Assembly (NCBI GenBank): GCA_945861415.1
Contig: CAMAUV010000032.1
Span: 1-49,645, forward strand
Reading direction: 5' to 3'
DNA length: 49,645 nt
DNA from: Akkermansia muciniphila
GTDB taxonomy: Bacteria > Verrucomicrobiota > Verrucomicrobiia > Verrucomicrobiales > V1-33
Shown: positions 47,076 through 49,645 of the stretch, piece after piece
Layout: every line of letters begins with the position of its first letter
Numbering within the stretch: the stretch's first letter is position 1
Translations under genes and position numbers: made by a program
Notes under the pieces: model-generated
Database searches by the model: none
Seen by the model: the letters and a program-made list of their open reading frames with translations, nothing else
What the model was told of the DNA's origin: nothing

Positions 47076-48437
47076 TCACTTTGCTCCGAAACAATAAACC
47101 GCGCTATGGCCGCGGAGGATGAGATCTCCTCCGGCGATGGCGGGGGAGGCCTCGAAGGCCTCGTCGAGTTTGTTGGTGGAGACGATTTCGAGTTTATCTC
47201 CGGCTTTGACGACGACGACAGTGCCGTCCCTTCCGGTGAGATAGATATGACCTCCGGCGGCCACCGGGCTGGAGTAGATGCCGGACATGCCGGGGACGCG
47301 CTCAGCTTCGAGAAGCGGTTTGCCATCTTTCGCATCGAAGATGGACAGATACGCATCATTACCGGAGTGGAAGTAAAGGCGTCCGCCGGTGAGCAATGGA
47401 GATGGAACGTAGGGTGTGCGTTTGTTATGCTTCCATGCGATGGCGTCTGAGTCCGTGAGATCCCCCGTGCGGTCGAGGCGGATGGCGAGGAGCGCGGCTC
47501 CGCGAAAACCGCTAATGGCGTAGAATATGCCGTCCTGCGCCACCGGAGTAGGCACGACGTTGCCCGTCATGCCTCCACAGGACCATATCTCCTTGCCGTT
47601 CTCCAGTTCGTAGGAGCGGATTTTGTTCGTAGCGCTAACGATCACCTGTTTCTTTCCGCCGGCCTCGACAATGAGCGGAGTAGTCCATGTGGTCTCCTCG
47701 CTTCTGGCCTGCCGCCACAATTCCTTGCCGTCCTTCTTGTTGAAGGCAGCAATGAAGTCCTCGCCTTCGTGGTCCCAATTGATGACCACGACATGGCCAC
47801 TGAGCGCGGGCGAGTTACCTTCCCCGAAGGCGTTCCGCGTCTGGAGTTTTCCGAGATCTTTGCTCCACTTCACATTTCCCTGCATGTCGAGACAGTGGAG
47901 ACCTCGACTGCCAAACCATGCATACACATGCTCACCATCAGCCACAGGTGAGTGGGAGGAGAAGCCGTGGTCCCGGTGGTGCCCTTCATGCGGCAGTTCC
48001 TCACGCACCACTTTTTGCCAGATTTCCTTACCAGAGGCACGGTCGAGACAGAGCAGGGCAAACTGATAGACGTCTGTTGGTTTTTCGCCGCGCATCCCGC
48101 CTCCGCCCCGGCGGAGCCTCCCTTCCCCGGGACCAGGCGGAGGAGGCAGTGGTTCGTTCGGCTTCTCCTCCGCAGCAGGCGCTGTCGTCTTTTTCCCCTT
48201 GGGGATGGCCGTTTGGATAAAAATTTTGTCTCCCCATACGATGGGGGTGCTCGCACCGCTGCCGGGGATTCTAGCTTTCCACTTAAGATTCAAAGTCTCG
48301 CTGAAAGCGGTGGGCGGACTGGCGCCCGGTGCCGTGCCATTGAATTGTGGACCCCGCCATTGCGGCCAGTTATTATCCGCAGCGGAGATGCCGGCGGTGA
48401 GCAGGCTAACAGCGGAGAGGAGAATCGATGGTTTCAT
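47076..48437 (-). CDS. Secreted PQQ-type beta-propeller protein
   Basis: The 453-residue protein has a signal peptide (MKPSILLSAVSLLTAGISA) and PQQ-like beta-propeller blades, seen as repeats such as LKWKARIPGSGASTPIVWGD, LLCLDRASGKEIWQK, AAFNKKDGKELWRQ and IRSYELENGKEIWS. The start WPQWRGPQFNGTAPG is typical of the outer-membrane-like PQQ_2 proteins of Planctomycetes and Verrucomicrobia. A Pro/Gly-rich insert lies near 92-116. No catalytic dehydrogenase residues are evident, so it is more likely a structural or binding protein. Followed on the same strand direction by the hydrolase gene at 48546, upstream by 108 bases. Confidence 0.87.
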   Translation of the reverse strand: MKPSILLSAVSLLTAGISAADNNWPQWRGPQFNGTAPGASPPTAFSETLNLKWKARIPGSGASTPIVWGDKIFIQTAIPKGKKTTAPAAEEKPNEPLPPPPGPGEGRLRRGGGGMRGEKPTDVYQFALLCLDRASGKEIWQKVVREELPHEGHHRDHGFSSHSPVADGEHVYAWFGSRGLHCLDMQGNVKWSKDLGKLQTRNAFGEGNSPALSGHVVVINWDHEGEDFIAAFNKKDGKELWRQARSEETTWTTPLIVEAGGKKQVIVSATNKIRSYELENGKEIWSCGGMTGNVVPTPVAQDGIFYAISGFRGAALLAIRLDRTGDLTDSDAIAWKHNKRTPYVPSPLLTGGRLYFHSGNDAYLSIFDAKDGKPLLEAERVPGMSGIYSSPVAAGGHIYLTGRDGTVVVVKAGDKLEIVSTNKLDEAFEASPAIAGGDLILRGHSAVYCFGAK

Positions 48438-48545
48438 AGTATCAGTAAAGCAAAGGTCCGCCGTATGTGTGGCGAGGCCATGGACTTAAGTTTGAAAATG
48501 CGGGAGAATTGTCGTGTCCGGAAGTCTTTTCTTTGGAAGCATGGA

Positions 48546-49355
48546 TCACTTTACGGACGATGGACCAGCAGCCGCGGCGATGACGAAATCGACGAGTTCC
48601 TGACATTGGAAGAAGCCTTTCCACATGTTGTGTCCCTGCCCTTTTGGAATGATCAGTTGCATCCGGCCACCGAGGGCGTCCCAGCGCTTTTTCACCTCAC
48701 CCGAGTTGGCCTCCAGCGGGACAACTTTATCTTCGTCCCCGTGGATCGCGAAAAGTGGCACACCGGATTTTGCCAGCGGGGCAAGTCGATCCATCGGATT
48801 GTGCTCCTTGAGCTTCGTCTGCAGTTCCGCCGCAGTCATTCTGTAAGCACCGCAGGCCCCCTCAATTCCCGGATAACTGGTGAGATCACAAACAGGATAA
48901 ATACCCGCGAAACCTCCGACCTTTTTGGGATTGTCCGCCGCCCAGCTCAGGGTCATGAGGCCGCCCCGGCTTCGCCCCATCATCACCGGCTTCTTTCCCA
49001 TTCCGCGCTTTTCTGTGAGTTCCACGTAGAGCAGGGAGTAAACTACCCGCCCGGCGGGACTGCCAAAGCATTCTCCCGCATCAATTCCCGCAATGCCAAT
49101 GCCCGCGGCAAGAAACTTCTCAAACATCCACTTTTCTTCAGTTCCGGGCAATCCCGGCAGGGTGGGGGCATACCAGACCCACGGCACGGGATCGGGCCGA
49201 CCTGCAGGCTTGATAAGAAAAGCCGCATGACCATCAAGGAGAAACGAATCGCCGGGAACCGGCAGTGTTTTGACATTCGTGTCCTGAGCTTTGGCTAACC
49301 CGATGCAGATGGCGGATATAGCGATCAGGAGAAATTGTGAGAGACAAGAGATCAT
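48546..49355 (-). CDS. Exported alpha/beta hydrolase
   Basis: The 269-residue protein has a signal peptide (CLSQFLLIAISAICIGLAKA) and the alpha/beta-hydrolase motifs: nucleophile elbow GRSRGG, acid in HGDEDKVVP, and histidine in GQGHNMW. It resembles dienelactone-hydrolase or acetylxylan-esterase-like enzymes of sugar-degrading bacteria; the substrate is unknown. ATG 49355 is preceded by GGGAGAAG at a good distance, the second clear ribosome binding site of the window. An in-frame TTG 21 bases upstream is not needed. It lies upstream of the beta-propeller gene on the same strand and may share its transcript. Confidence 0.88.
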   Translation of the reverse strand: MISCLSQFLLIAISAICIGLAKAQDTNVKTLPVPGDSFLLDGHAAFLIKPAGRPDPVPWVWYAPTLPGLPGTEEKWMFEKFLAAGIGIAGIDAGECFGSPAGRVVYSLLYVELTEKRGMGKKPVMMGRSRGGLMTLSWAADNPKKVGGFAGIYPVCDLTSYPGIEGACGAYRMTAAELQTKLKEHNPMDRLAPLAKSGVPLFAIHGDEDKVVPLEANSGEVKKRWDALGGRMQLIIPKGQGHNMWKGFFQCQELVDFVIAAAAGPSSVK

Positions 49356-49497
49356 TATCTTCTCCCACTGACACAAATCACTGGTTTTGAAACGCGAAAA
49401 ATTGCCCCTGAATCAAGGGCCGCATCAACCTGAAAGCCGGACCCTCTCTTAATTACCCTTCGCCCCTCTGATTCATTTCAGGAATGTCAAAGAATGC

Positions 49498-49645
49498 TGA
49501 GGTGAGCTGGATTTCTGGACCACCACCTACCAGAATCCATGCCCATGAACCAGAAGCAACGCAAGCGCTACACCGCCGAGTTCAAGACCCAGGCCGTCGA
49601 GCTGCTTGAGACCGGCCGGCCCGTCGCGGAGATCGCGGAAGAACT
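49498..49645 (+). mobile_element. Left end of an IS3-type insertion sequence, cut by the window edge
   Basis: TGAGGTGAGCTGG at 49498 has the TGA-starting tip expected of an IS3-family end. It precedes the start of an OrfA-type transposase. An inverted repeat GGATTTCTGG/CCAGAATCC (49509-49518 and 49530-49538) sits just before the start codon and could limit read-in translation. The tip shares TGAxGTG with the minus-strand end at 149, so both window ends may carry the same kind of element. Confidence 0.65.
49539..49645 (+). CDS. IS3-family transposase OrfA, N-terminal part
   Basis: The 35 visible residues begin MPMNQKQRKRYTAEFKTQ and run into VELLETGRPVAEIAEEL, the helix-turn-helix start of IS3/IS911-type OrfA (HTH_Tnp_1). 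OrfA binds the element ends; OrfB, the DDE integrase part, should follow outside the window. ATG at 49539 and a second in-frame ATG at 49545 are both possible. The gene is incomplete only because the window ends. Confidence 0.85.
   Translation, partial: MPMNQKQRKRYTAEFKTQAVELLETGRPVAEIAEE

Overview
The window looks like a chromosomal segment of a Verrucomicrobiota bacterium, probably class Verrucomicrobiae. This is inferred, not proven. The base for it is: GC-rich DNA; a division and cell-wall (dcw) operon with a LysM protein between murD and ftsW; a 34-residue AURKAIP1/COX24-type ribosomal mini-protein; a giant exported subtilase ending in the C-terminal motif common on verrucomicrobial surface proteins; monomeric NADP isocitrate dehydrogenase; and almost no Shine-Dalgarno sequences. 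The MurE DNPR motif indicates a meso-diaminopimelate peptidoglycan.

Layout. 1-149: end of a probable insertion sequence (IS), repeated exactly at 22456-22598. 195-5990: giant secreted subtilase with IPT/TIG, pre-peptidase-like and Ig domains. 6252-8180: Kup potassium transporter. 8165-8872: small membrane-protein gene broken by two in-frame stops. 9011-10281: translationally coupled GAF-domain protein and small intracellular subtilase. 10382-11339: metal-binding lipoprotein-like solute receptor behind a perfect palindromic operator candidate. 11341-13388: operon of M48 protease, RluE-type pseudouridine synthase and MobA. 13543-17783: TPM-domain protein, SGNH hydrolase, Nnr repair enzyme and an exported hypothetical.

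17927-18003 is tRNA-Arg(ACG). Behind it lies an accessory segment (about 18004-22600) with a small hypothetical, a multi-pass membrane protein, and a DUF499 ATPase-family gene whose N-terminal part has been lost and replaced by sequence of the 143-bp repeat. No integrase is present. 22713-25147 holds a transglutaminase-like secreted protein and the remains of a formylglycine-generating-enzyme (FGE/SUMF1) domain gene. 25193-31357 holds icd, a DUF3817 protein, the COX24-type mini-protein with its own terminator, a secreted hypothetical, a TSUP permease and a GYF-type membrane protein.

31358-42430 (minus strand) is the dcw operon, read rsmH-ftsL-ftsI-murE-murF-mraY-murD-lysM-ftsW with overlapping or abutting genes. 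It makes the lipid-linked peptidoglycan precursor up to lipid I and the septal SEDS/PBP pair; murG, murC, ddl, ftsQ, ftsA and ftsZ are not in the window. An AT-rich gap of about 800 bases separates it from divergent hrpA (43240-46956). The right end has a PQQ-type beta-propeller protein, an alpha/beta hydrolase, and the left end of an IS3-type element cut by the window edge.

I did not find a complete, clearly new system. The most promising leads are the GAF-subtilase pair, the chimeric DUF499 gene in the tRNA-Arg island, the palindrome over the metal-receptor start, and the long N-terminal extension of RsmH preceded by one of only two good ribosome binding sites seen here.
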